Shown: one piece after another, positions 1 through 6,199 of the stretch | How positions within the stretch are numbered: the first letter of the stretch is position 1 | How the letters are laid out: the number at the start of each line of letters is the position of its first letter | Position numbers and translations under genes: made by a program | Notes under the pieces: generated by a model | Told to the model about the DNA's origin: nothing | What the model saw: the letters and a program-made list of their open reading frames with translations, nothing else | Databases searched by the model: none | DNA from: an uncultured Eubacterium sp. | GTDB taxonomy: Bacteria > Bacillota > Clostridia > Oscillospirales > Acutalibacteraceae | NCBI GenBank assembly: GCA_945980015.1 | Contig: CAMFQI010000021.1 | Coordinates: forward strand, 1 to 9,350 | Length of the DNA stretch: 9,350 bases | Direction of reading: 5' to 3'

Positions 1-1427
1 TAATACTTCGTATAGCCGTATTCCTTTTCGTACGTCGCCTTTTGCTCGGCTTCAAATTTTTCGCCGTCAAACGCCAAGATTTTTGAGCCTGCCTTAATCA
101 CCTTGCCACGCTGCGAAACATTGAAGGAATTTGTGCAAAGCTTCTTTTCTTCGCCATCGGATTTTATGAGATAATAGCTGACGTCCGTGTTATCAAGGCA
201 GTTTGATATGCCCTCGCTTTGGTAAACAAGAACGGTGTCTTTTCCATTATAAGTATAGATATCGCAAAAATATTTGCTCTCCTCAACCGCAATATAATTA
301 CCGCTTCTGTCCTCCTTGCGCTGACTTACGCTTCTGCGGTAAACAAGCATAAGCTCATTCACTCCGTCTGCGTTAAAATCAACCAAATTAACACCGGCAA
401 CGCCGCTTAAGTAAGGCATTTTTGAATCTGTCACAAGCTCACAGACGCCGTAATTTTTGCTGTACTCGTCCACGAGTGAACGATATGCGGTGTTCATTGC
501 GTTTTTCTGAGTTACGCCGCTTGCGTTGACAGGTTTTGCGCCGCCCTCGGCATCTGTTGAAAATCTATCGATTTCGCTGAGCGTTCGCTCAACGGTGTTA
601 GAAGCGGCTGTTTCACGAAGCACGGCAACTCTTATACGCTCGAAGCTATCGGTAGCGTCCCTTTTGTGAAGCGCATACGTTGTACTCTCAGGGTCGTACG
701 AGGCAGTCGTTTTCTTCTTAAATTCCTTGCCCGAAAGACGAAGCAGGGTAACCTGACTTATGTCGCTTTCGTTATGCTCGGCAATGAAATATTCGTCGCC
801 GTCGCTGTAAAGCGAGAAGAAAATATCCTCCTCACGACTGCTTCCCATAGGCAGACTTTTTGCATAAAGCTGCGTGCGTTCATCACCCGAAAAGCCCCAA
901 ACTTCCGCAAAATATAAATCGTTATCGTTGTAAATCAGCATAAGCTCGCTTTTGCCGTCGTCATTAAAATCAATCTGACGTGCAACGCAAAGACCTGTCA
1001 GCATACAGCCCTTTACCTCGTACTCGCTGTTCATAAATTTATAGTTCGCCGTACCATAGCGTTCGATATATTCATAGCAAACCGCACTCGCAGACCTGTT
1101 ATATTTGTCCTGCTTTGAGTTCGATTTGCCCGCAGTTGTCATAACGCAGGTAACGATTATGATAATCATAACGATAACAACAACTGCAAGACCGACAATA
1201 CCGGTCAGCACAGGATTTTTGTCTCTGTTGCCCTTTTTTGAAAGAGATGCGATTTTCTTTGCAAAAAGCAGAATGTTTACGCCGATTACGGAAATGACGT
1301 ATTTCAAGGCTGACAGTATCTTTTTGAAATCGACATTTTCTGTTAACCGTGCAAGCGTGCTTTTTTGAACCTTGACGTTTCCCTGCTCGTCGAAGTCGTC
1401 GTCAAAGTAGTTATAACGCTTTTTCAT
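1..1427 (-). CDS. Membrane-anchored protein with two FG-GAP/VCBS-like loops (partial, 3' end outside window)
   Basis: The reading frame is open from ATG at 1427 to the left edge (475 codons with no stop), so the C-terminus is missing. The start is fixed by GGAGGTGA at 1433-1440, five bases upstream. The N-terminus is acidic (FDDDFDEQG, residues 8-16). A hydrophobic stretch at about 37-56 may be amphipathic or a membrane segment, and a clear transmembrane helix spans about 75-96 (VVVIVMIIIIV core), so most of the protein is predicted outside the cell. The exported part has two similar blocks, each with a Ca-binding-type loop: DFNDDGKSEL (153-162) and DFNADGVNEL (350-359), each followed by a hydrophobic LMLIY/LMLVY strand. 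Such DxNxDGxxEL loops are typical of FG-GAP/VCBS beta-propeller-like repeats, but I cannot assign a family. It is a hypothetical surface or sensor protein of unknown ligand. It lies downstream of the S1-domain gene on the same strand but has its own promoter. Confidence 0.85.
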   Translation of the reverse strand, partial: MKKRYNYFDDDFDEQGNVKVQKSTLARLTENVDFKKILSALKYVISVIGVNILLFAKKIASLSKKGNRDKNPVLTGIVGLAVVVIVMIIIIVTCVMTTAGKSNSKQDKYNRSASAVCYEYIERYGTANYKFMNSEYEVKGCMLTGLCVARQIDFNDDGKSELMLIYNDNDLYFAEVWGFSGDERTQLYAKSLPMGSSREEDIFFSLYSDGDEYFIAEHNESDISQVTLLRLSGKEFKKKTTASYDPESTTYALHKRDATDSFERIRVAVLRETAASNTVERTLSEIDRFSTDAEGGAKPVNASGVTQKNAMNTAYRSLVDEYSKNYGVCELVTDSKMPYLSGVAGVNLVDFNADGVNELMLVYRRSVSQRKEDRSGNYIAVEESKYFCDIYTYNGKDTVLVYQSEGISNCLDNTDVSYYLIKSDGEEKKLCTNSFNVSQRGKVIKAGSKILAFDGEKFEAEQKATYEKEYGYTKY

Positions 1428-1477
1428 AATCGTCACCTCCTCAAAAATCAACAGTAATTAAACAGTATTTTACAGAA

Positions 1478-1506
1478 ATAATACCATATTATGAACAAAA
1501 TAGCAA
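1478..1506 (-). promoter_or_regulatory. Sigma-A promoter for the membrane-protein gene
   Basis: Read on the minus strand: -35 TTGCTA (1501-1506), 17-base spacer, -10 TATTAT (1478-1483), with a TGG extended -10 directly before it. It sits 50 bases upstream of the start codon at 1427 and just 12 bases beyond the stop of the S1-domain gene. No hairpin with a T-tract lies between the two genes, so read-through from upstream is also possible. Confidence 0.6.
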
Positions 1507-1518
1507 TATTTGTTTATT

Positions 1519-2430
1519 TTATGAATTAAAGTCGGTTGATATTTGCTTGACAGCGTTATACGGCGAGTAATCCCAACGGTCGATGTGATTGCCTTTTATG
1601 TAGTATTTAAGCTCCTGATTTTTTATTTCGTTTTCAAACGCCTCAACGATTACGAGCTTAATTTTCATCTTCTCGCTCATTATTGATTTTATGAAAACAG
1701 ACACCTGCTGACCCGGCTGAAGCTCGCCGTAAGGCTCGGCAAGACCCGCTAAATTAGGCGTCAGCTCAACAAATACGCCGTATTCCTCAACGCTTCTCAC
1801 AATGCCGGTTACCGTTTCGCCCGCACTGAAAAGACGGGCGTTTTCCTCCCACGTTCCGAGAAGCTCCTTGAGAGAAAAGGTCAGTCTGTCGCCCTCTCTT
1901 TTGCGCAATACCGCCTGTATAAGCTGGCCGACATATACTCTCTGCGACGGATGATTTATGCGTGAAACCGAAAGCATATCAATGGGAATAAGTGAATTTA
2001 TTCCTGCTCCGATATCAATAAATACTCCGAAGCTTTCGATATGCGTAACCTTTGCCGCAATGATATCGCCGCAAGCGAGCTTGTCTGTGTAGCTTTTCTT
2101 ACATTCAAGCTGAACCTCTCTGCGTGACAAAACGGCATACGGCATTTGCGCTTCGTCATATTCGATAGCCTTGATTTTGAACGCAACGAATTTGTTTACT
2201 CTGCTGATAAGCGCAATATCACGCACGCTTGCGTCTTCAATTCCTATCGCACCCTCACAACGTGGAATTATTCCGTTGATAATTCCCAAATCAATATGCA
2301 AGTTATGTTCACTGTCGCAAAGCACGACTCTGCCCTCGATTATCTCACCGCTTTGCATTGAGGTCAACGCCTCCTCAAGACTTGCAAATTTTTTCTCGGT
2401 ACGTCTGATACCCTCCGGTAAATACTTCAT
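1519..2430 (-). CDS. S1 RNA-binding domain protein (ribosomal protein S1-like, three domains)
   Basis: 303 residues. Domain 1 (about 26-104) is the most divergent. Domain 2 (about 119-188) is a textbook S1/OB fold: GDIIAAKVTHIESFGVFIDI, then the INSLIP strand and the LTFSLKE ending. Domain 3 (about 203-260) has TGIVRSVEEYGVFVEL. The tail (265-303) is charged and aromatic (RWDYSPYNAV) with no recognised domain. S1 domains bind single-stranded RNA, so the protein probably contacts mRNA on the ribosome or acts as an RNA-binding regulator. It is shorter than the four-to-six-domain S1 of proteobacteria and has no fused HMBPP reductase as in some Clostridia, so I leave the symbol blank. I chose ATG at 2430 because GGAAGG lies six bases upstream; a TTG at 2460 would add 10 residues that encode the ribosome binding site itself. 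It is divergent from the DUF951-prfA operon. Confidence 0.9.
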   Translation of the reverse strand: MKYLPEGIRRTEKKFASLEEALTSMQSGEIIEGRVVLCDSEHNLHIDLGIINGIIPRCEGAIGIEDASVRDIALISRVNKFVAFKIKAIEYDEAQMPYAVLSRREVQLECKKSYTDKLACGDIIAAKVTHIESFGVFIDIGAGINSLIPIDMLSVSRINHPSQRVYVGQLIQAVLRKREGDRLTFSLKELLGTWEENARLFSAGETVTGIVRSVEEYGVFVELTPNLAGLAEPYGELQPGQQVSVFIKSIMSEKMKIKLVIVEAFENEIKNQELKYYIKGNHIDRWDYSPYNAVKQISTDFNS

Positions 2431-2446
2431 TGTGACCCTTCCTTTT
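2431..2446 (-). promoter_or_regulatory. Ribosome binding site deciding the S1-domain protein start
   Basis: Minus-strand AAAAGGAAGG (2437-2446) is six bases from the ATG at 2430. It favours this start over the in-frame TTG at 2460. I found no convincing -35/-10 pair for this gene on the minus strand in the 137-base divergent spacer. Confidence 0.6.
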
Positions 2447-2497
2447 ATGTTTTTTATCAATAGTTCATTTTATGACGAAATGCATTCAAATATGTTA

Positions 2498-2526
2498 TTG
2501 ATAATGGCAATAAATGGTGGTATAAT
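2498..2526 (+). promoter_or_regulatory. Sigma-A promoter for the DUF951-prfA operon
   Basis: -35 TTGATA (2498-2503), 17-base spacer, -10 TATAAT (2521-2526), preceded by TGG as an extended -10. Only one base of the two hexamers departs from consensus. The inverted repeat TTATTG-N7-CAATAA (2495-2513) overlaps the -35 and could be an operator, though it is short and AT-rich. Confidence 0.8.
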
Positions 2527-2567
2527 ATATAAGATTATTTTATATTAGCACAAGGCAGGTTGATACC

Positions 2568-2756
2568 GTGAATATTCAAATCGGAGACAGACTGACTATG
2601 AAAAAGCCGCATCCCTGCGGAAGCAAGGAATTCGAGGTACTGCGCATAGGCGTTGATTTCAAAATCAAGTGCCTGGGCTGTGACCACATTGTGACAGTAC
2701 CGAGAAATAAGATAGAAAAAAACATCAAAGCCGTAGTATCGGCAGAGCAAAAATAA
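2568..2756 (+). CDS. DUF951 family small protein
   Basis: 62 residues, the usual size of DUF951. The body matches my memory of the family: KKPHPCGS near the N-terminus, a [12 protein letters not shown] core and [12 protein letters not shown]. Cys17, Cys35 and Cys38, with His15 or His40, could bind a metal ion or form a small treble-clef-like knuckle; this is inference from residue spacing. The role is not known. The start is GTG at 2568, with AGGT (2557-2560) seven bases upstream and AAGG at 2552-2555; no alternative start lies nearby. The prfA start follows the stop by 13 bases, so the two are almost certainly co-transcribed from the promoter at 2498-2526. Its presence points to Firmicutes. 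Confidence 0.9.
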   Translation: MNIQIGDRLTMKKPHPCGSKEFEVLRIGVDFKIKCLGCDHIVTVPRNKIEKNIKAVVSAEQK

Positions 2757-2769
2757 GCGAGGACATTGT

Positions 2770-3846
2770 ATGATAGAAAAGCTTGAAGAGGTAGAAAAGC
2801 GCTTTGACGAGGTGAACGAATTAGTTTGCCAAGGCGACGTTATTGCGGATATGGAAAAATACACCGCACTGATGAAGGAATTGAAGCAGCTTACCCCGAT
2901 TGTAGAAAAATTCAGAGAATACAAAAATGCTAAGGCGACCAACGAGGAAGCGAGAGAAATGCTTTCCGACAGCTCACTTGACGACGATTTTGCCAAAATG
3001 GTAAAGGAGGAATTTGAACAGAGCAAGCAGGATATTGAGCGTATAAACGAGGAACTCAAGGTGCTTCTTCTTCCGAGAGACCCCAACGACGACAAAAACG
3101 TTATTGTTGAAATAAGAGGCGGTGCAGGAGGTGAGGAAAGTGCGCTGTTTGCAGGCGTGCTTTACCGTATGTACAGTATGTACGCAGAATCAAAGGGCTT
3201 CAAGACCGAGGTGCTTTCCGCAAGCGAAACAGGACTCGGCGGCTATAAGGAAATAAGCTTCAGCATAACAGGTGACGGCGCTTATTCAAGGTTTAAGTTT
3301 GAGTCGGGCGTTCACCGTGTTCAGCGTGTTCCCGAAACGGAGAGCCTGGGCAGAATTCATACGTCAACTACGACTGTTGCCGTTTTGCCGGAGGCTGAGG
3401 AGGTTGACTTTGAGATACTTGATAAGGATTTGCAGGTTGATACGTTTCGTGCTTCGGGCGCAGGCGGTCAGCACATAAACAAAACCTCATCGGCAATCCG
3501 CATTACACACATTCCGACAGGCACGGTTGTTGAATGTCAGGATCAACGCTCACAGCATCAAAACAGAGAAAAAGCAATGCTTGTGCTTCGTGCAAGACTG
3601 CTTGACGCCGAGAGAGCAAAGCAGGACGCCGCCATAGCGGGCGAGCGTAAGGCACAGGTCGGAACAGGCGACAGAAGTGAGCGTATAAGAACATATAACT
3701 ACCCACAGGGCAGAGTGTCAGACCACAGAATTAATCTCACGCTTTATAAATTGGAGGCAATACTCAACGGCGATATGGACGAGCTTATCGATGCACTCAT
3801 CACCGCAGATACGGCAGAAAAGCTCAAGGCACAAAGTGAATCGTAA
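2770..3846 (+). CDS. prfA: Peptide chain release factor 1 (RF1)
   Basis: 358 residues, normal RF1 length. It recognises UAA and UAG in the ribosomal A site and triggers release of the finished peptide. Visible landmarks: a coiled N-terminal domain (about 1-100); the RGGAGGEES segment (about 116-124) that opens the RF superfamily core; the stop-codon recognition tripeptide at Pro188-Glu189-Thr190 within [16 protein letters not shown]; and the catalytic Gly232-Gly233-Gln234 in [14 protein letters not shown], whose glutamine is normally methylated by PrmC. The PxT form (here PET rather than E. coli PAT) marks RF1; RF2 would carry SPF. The start has GAGG seven bases upstream. It is second in the DUF951 operon. 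No prmC follows; instead a palindromic repeat begins 17 bases after the stop codon. Confidence 0.97.
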   Translation: MIEKLEEVEKRFDEVNELVCQGDVIADMEKYTALMKELKQLTPIVEKFREYKNAKATNEEAREMLSDSSLDDDFAKMVKEEFEQSKQDIERINEELKVLLLPRDPNDDKNVIVEIRGGAGGEESALFAGVLYRMYSMYAESKGFKTEVLSASETGLGGYKEISFSITGDGAYSRFKFESGVHRVQRVPETESLGRIHTSTTTVAVLPEAEEVDFEILDKDLQVDTFRASGAGGQHINKTSSAIRITHIPTGTVVECQDQRSQHQNREKAMLVLRARLLDAERAKQDAAIAGERKAQVGTGDRSERIRTYNYPQGRVSDHRINLTLYKLEAILNGDMDELIDALITADTAEKLKAQSES

Positions 3847-3863
3847 CATTGTATAACTCTGAT

Positions 3864-3971
3864 TGAATCCCTCAGTCACTTCGTGACAGCTCCCTTTAAC
3901 AAGGGAGCCTTAATCTAGCCTCTCTTATCAAAGGGAGGTGGCAGCGAGGTACGAGCTGACGGAGGGATTCA
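3864..3971 (+). repeat. Palindromic repeat element, copy 1 (108 bp)
   Basis: The ends are perfect 10-base inverted repeats, TGAATCCCTC (3864-3873) and GAGGGATTCA (3962-3971). Inside are a chain of hairpins: GTCAC-TTC-GTGAC (3875-3887); GCTCCCTT-TAAC-AAGGGAGC (3889-3908); CCTCTCTT-ATCA-AAGGGAGG with one G-T pair (about 3919-3938); then CAGC...GCTG enclosing tandem G-A mismatches (3942-3958). The left and right arms are also complementary to each other, so a long foldback or cruciform is possible. None of the hairpins is followed by a T-tract, so it does not look like a standard terminator for prfA. Confidence 0.9.
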
Positions 3972-3991
3972 TATAACAAACCTAACAAATC

Positions 3992-3997
3992 AAGGAG
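3992..3997 (+). promoter_or_regulatory. Ribosome binding site of the nuclease gene
   Basis: AAGGAG is nine bases from TTG at 4007 but just three from the in-frame TTG at 4001, so 4007 is the better start. There is no ATG in the region before residue 20 or so. Confidence 0.6.
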
Positions 3998-4006
3998 AAT
4001 TTGAGT

Positions 4007-4375
4007 TTGAATTACAAGCACAACCCAAATTTAACCGAATATGCCAAAACATTGAGAAAAAATATGACCAAAGAAGAACGTCATTTATGGTATGATTTTC
4101 TCAAAAATTATCCGGTCAGATTTTTAAGACAGAAGGTTATTGACGACTATATAGTGGACTTTTATTGTTCAAAGGCGAGGCTTGTAATTGAGCTTGACGG
4201 TTCACAGCATTATGAAAATTCAGGTTTACTTAAAGACAAAATACGAACTCAACAAATTGAAAAACGCAATCTAACTGTATTGAGAATACCGAATAATGAG
4301 GTTATGAACAATTTTGACGGTGTTTGTGAGTATATAGACAATTATGTAGCTGAATCCCTCAGTCAGCATAGCTGA
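4007..4375 (+). CDS. DUF559 domain protein, Vsr-like PD-(D/E)XK endonuclease family
   Basis: 122 residues from TTG at 4007 (124 from TTG at 4001), the full length I expect for stand-alone DUF559 proteins. Family hallmarks appear in order: LRKNMTKEERHLWYDFL (helix with conserved E and W), FLRQKVIDDYIVDFYC, LVIELDGSQHY and LTVLRIPNNEV. The likely active-site residues are Asp51 (VDF), Glu62 and Asp64 (ELDG) and His68 (SQHY), as in the Vsr/PD-(D/E)XK fold; all are present, so the enzyme looks intact. Its substrate is unknown: related folds nick mismatched or modified DNA. It is flanked upstream by repeat copy 1 and downstream by a repeat left-end fragment. Residues after the GAA codon at 4352-4354 (ESLSQHS) and the stop TGA lie inside that fragment. 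Codon use is more AT-rich than the neighbouring genes, suggesting acquisition. It is probably part of a mobile repeat island. Confidence 0.88.
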   Translation: MNYKHNPNLTEYAKTLRKNMTKEERHLWYDFLKNYPVRFLRQKVIDDYIVDFYCSKARLVIELDGSQHYENSGLLKDKIRTQQIEKRNLTVLRIPNNEVMNNFDGVCEYIDNYVAESLSQHS

Positions 4376-4381
4376 CAGCTC
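4351..4381 (+). repeat. Left-end fragment of the palindromic repeat
   Basis: It begins TGAATCCCTCA like copies 1 and 2, then has hairpin GTCAGC-ATA-GCTGAC (4362-4376) in place of GTCAC-TTC-GTGAC, then AGCTC. It then diverges, at about 4382. It lacks the CTCCCTT hairpin and the whole right half. The first 25 bases overlap the 3' end of the nuclease gene and provide its stop codon. A 33-base stretch (4382-4414), containing an imperfect GTTACG/CGTTAC inverted repeat, separates it from copy 2. Confidence 0.85.
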
Positions 4382-4414
4382 AAGTTACGGGATACGTTAC
4401 TTTGTGATTTTGGT

Positions 4415-4597
4415 TGAATCCCTCAGTCACTTCGTGACAGCTCCCTTTGACAAGGGAGCCTTGGTGTTCAAAATATTCAGCCTCCCTTGTCAAAGGGTGC
4501 GGGTGTCCGGTGGACACCTCTGCGCCATAGCGCAGAAGCACCGACCGAGCCGGCAGGCGAGACGGGACAGCGAGGTACGAGCTGACGGAGGGATTCA
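4415..4597 (+). repeat. Palindromic repeat element, copy 2 (183 bp, expanded)
   Basis: Same orientation as copy 1. The first 48 bases (4415-4462) differ from copy 1 at one position, and the last 30 bases (4568-4597) are identical to 3942-3971. The centre differs. After the right-arm hairpin CCCTT-GTCA-AAGGG (4484-4497), a GC-rich block of about 70 bases (4498-4567) adds hairpins GGTGTCC-GGT-GGACACC (4502-4518) and CTGCGC-CATA-GCGCAG (4520-4535). The left arm contains TTGACA (4447-4452), but no good -10 lies at the proper distance. The copy ends 27 bases before the sua5-coaE start, so it must be in that gene's leader or promoter region. Confidence 0.9.
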
Positions 4598-4624
4598 AAA
4601 ACGAAACACACAACAAAAAGAAGA

Positions 4625-6199
4625 ATGAATATGCAGACGAAGATTTTATCTACAAGTGAATATGACATTGCGCTGGCGGGTGAAATCATTGCAGGCGGCG
4701 GTCTTGTTGCGTTTCCGACCGAAACAGTGTACGGCTTGGGCGCAAATGCGCTCAACGAAGAAGCCGTAAAAAAGATATACCTTGCAAAAGGGCGACCGAG
4801 CGACAATCCACTCATTGTCCACATAGCGAAAAAAGAGGACATTTATCCGCTTGTCGACGAGGTTACGCCGAAGGCTAAAGCACTTATCGACGCATTTTTC
4901 CCTGCTCCGCTTACGATTATACTGAAAAAGTCGAAGCTAATCGGAAATGTCGTCAGCGGCGGTCTTGATACCGTTGCGGTTCGTATGCCGAAAAACGAGA
5001 CTGCACGCAGGCTGATAGAAAAAAGCGGCTGTCCGATTGCCGCGCCGAGTGCAAACACTTCGGGTCTTCCGTCACCTACAAGGGCGAAATATGTTGTCGA
5101 CGATATGATGGGCAAGATTGACGCAATAATTGACGGCGGCGACTGTGAATTCGGAGTTGAGAGCACAGTCATAACGCTTGCAACCGACGTACCCACTCTG
5201 CTTCGTCCGGGAGCCGTAACAAAGGAAATGCTCGAAGATGTTATTGGGGAAATATACGTTGCTCCCGCCGTGCTTGAGGGTATGGCAGAAAACGAGACTG
5301 CCGCTTCTCCCGGTATGAAATACAAGCATTATTCACCGAAAATAAGGGTTGTTATGGTACAGGGTACAAAGGAGCAGTACGAGGATTTTGTCAACTCAAA
5401 AACGGATTGCGCTGCGCTTTGCTTCGACGGTGATGATATAAAAATACCTAAAATCACCTACGGAAACGAAAGCGACGAGCTTGCACAGGCAAGGGAGCTT
5501 TTTGAAGCACTCAGGGAGCTTGACGACTTCAAGGTCAAAAAGGTTTATGCAAGAGCACCCGGCAAAAACGGAGTTTCCATGGCGGTATATAACCGACTGA
5601 TACGAGCTTGCGGCTTTGATGTTATCGACCTTACAAAGCCCTTTACCGTCGGCATTACGGGACAGACGGGAGCAGGCAAGGGCTACGTTTGTGAAAAGCT
5701 CAGGCAATACGGCTTTGAGGTTATCGACTGCGACAAAATTGCACGAGATGTAACTAAAAAGGGCGAGAGCGTTTTGAATGTGCTTGCCGAAAAATTCGGA
5801 AACGATATTCTCGTAAACGGCGTCCTTGACAGGAAGCTGCTTGCAAAAAGAGCCTTTGCAACGAGGGAAAAAACAGATTTGCTCAACTCGATTTTGCACC
5901 CGATTATAAGAGAAAAATGCATTTCGCTTGCAAAGGGAATTTGTGTGCTCGACGCACCGCAGCTTTTTGAAGCGAATATGCAGGGCGACTGCTACAAGGT
6001 AATTGGAGTTGTCGCAAACGAGGATATAAGAATAAAACGAATTGTCGCAAGGGATAATATTACCGTTGAACAGGCAAAGCAAAGAATGGCGGCACAGTAT
6101 TCGCAGGAGTATTTTTTGGACAACTGCGACCTTGTAATATACAACAACGGCGAAAGCCTTGATACACAAATAGAAAATATTTTGGAGGTTATTCTATGA
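4625..6199 (+). CDS. sua5-coaE: Fusion: threonylcarbamoyl-AMP synthase (Sua5/TsaC) - dephospho-CoA kinase (CoaE)
   Basis: 524 residues carrying two complete enzymes in one frame. The Sua5 half (1-335) makes threonylcarbamoyl-AMP from threonine, bicarbonate and ATP for the t6A tRNA modification. It has the YrdC domain with PTETVYGLG (31-39), KGRPSDNPL (55-63) and PSANTSG (141-147); the SPGMKYKHYSP linker (228-238) typical of long Sua5 proteins; and a C-terminal Sua5 domain to about 335. The CoaE half (about 339-524) phosphorylates dephospho-CoA, the last CoA step. It has Walker A GITGQTGAGKG (343-353), DCDKIARDV (368-376), VLDAPQLFEA (441-450) and the RIVARDN lid region (472-478). No stop or frameshift separates the halves. 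ATG at 4625 is the outermost start; ATG at 4631 is better spaced from the weak AGAAG at 4619-4623. A repeat ends 27 bases upstream. The stop overlaps the M18 start. Confidence 0.95.
   Translation: MNMQTKILSTSEYDIALAGEIIAGGGLVAFPTETVYGLGANALNEEAVKKIYLAKGRPSDNPLIVHIAKKEDIYPLVDEVTPKAKALIDAFFPAPLTIILKKSKLIGNVVSGGLDTVAVRMPKNETARRLIEKSGCPIAAPSANTSGLPSPTRAKYVVDDMMGKIDAIIDGGDCEFGVESTVITLATDVPTLLRPGAVTKEMLEDVIGEIYVAPAVLEGMAENETAASPGMKYKHYSPKIRVVMVQGTKEQYEDFVNSKTDCAALCFDGDDIKIPKITYGNESDELAQARELFEALRELDDFKVKKVYARAPGKNGVSMAVYNRLIRACGFDVIDLTKPFTVGITGQTGAGKGYVCEKLRQYGFEVIDCDKIARDVTKKGESVLNVLAEKFGNDILVNGVLDRKLLAKRAFATREKTDLLNSILHPIIREKCISLAKGICVLDAPQLFEANMQGDCYKVIGVVANEDIRIKRIVARDNITVEQAKQRMAAQYSQEYFLDNCDLVIYNNGESLDTQIENILEVIL

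Larger units (their letters stand above)
3864..4597 (+). mobile_element. Putative repeat-nuclease island (DUF559 gene between palindromic elements)
   Basis: This 734-base block consists of copy 1, the DUF559 nuclease gene, a left-end fragment and copy 2. The gene lies between outward-reading termini: GAGGGATTCA at 3962-3971 upstream and TGAATCCCTC at 4351-4360 downstream, themselves an inverted pair. No canonical transposase is present and no convincing target-site duplication flanks the block or either copy. Mobility is therefore inferred from repeat structure, AT-rich gene composition and position between prfA and sua5-coaE, not shown directly. Confidence 0.45.

Noticed and set aside
2431..2460. 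TTG start at 2460 for the S1-domain protein
   Set aside because: It would place the strong GGAAGG ribosome binding site within the coding region; ATG at 2430 is properly spaced.
2535..3095. 186-codon minus-strand frame opposite DUF951 and prfA
   Set aside because: Serine-rich antisense translation of the coding strand, with no start signal.
3889..3938. Hairpins in copy 1 as the prfA terminator
   Set aside because: Stems are good but no T-tract follows either of them; attenuation cannot be excluded.
3852..3977. TATAAC on both sides of copy 1 (3852-3857 and 3972-3977) as a target-site duplication
   Set aside because: The left TATAAC is six bases away from the inverted-repeat end, and copy 2 has no comparable flanking duplication, so chance is likely.
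3864..4597. CRISPR array
   Set aside because: Just three repeat occurrences of different lengths, irregularly spaced, with a protein gene between them and no cas genes.
4380..4842. Open frames on both strands over copy 2 (about 74-121 codons)
   Set aside because: They translate the palindromic repeat and the antisense of sua5; no ribosome binding sites and no recognisable domains.
5396..6169. 257-codon antisense frame opposite sua5-coaE
   Set aside because: Shadow of a strongly supported gene; composition is Cys/Val/Phe-rich as expected from an antisense frame.
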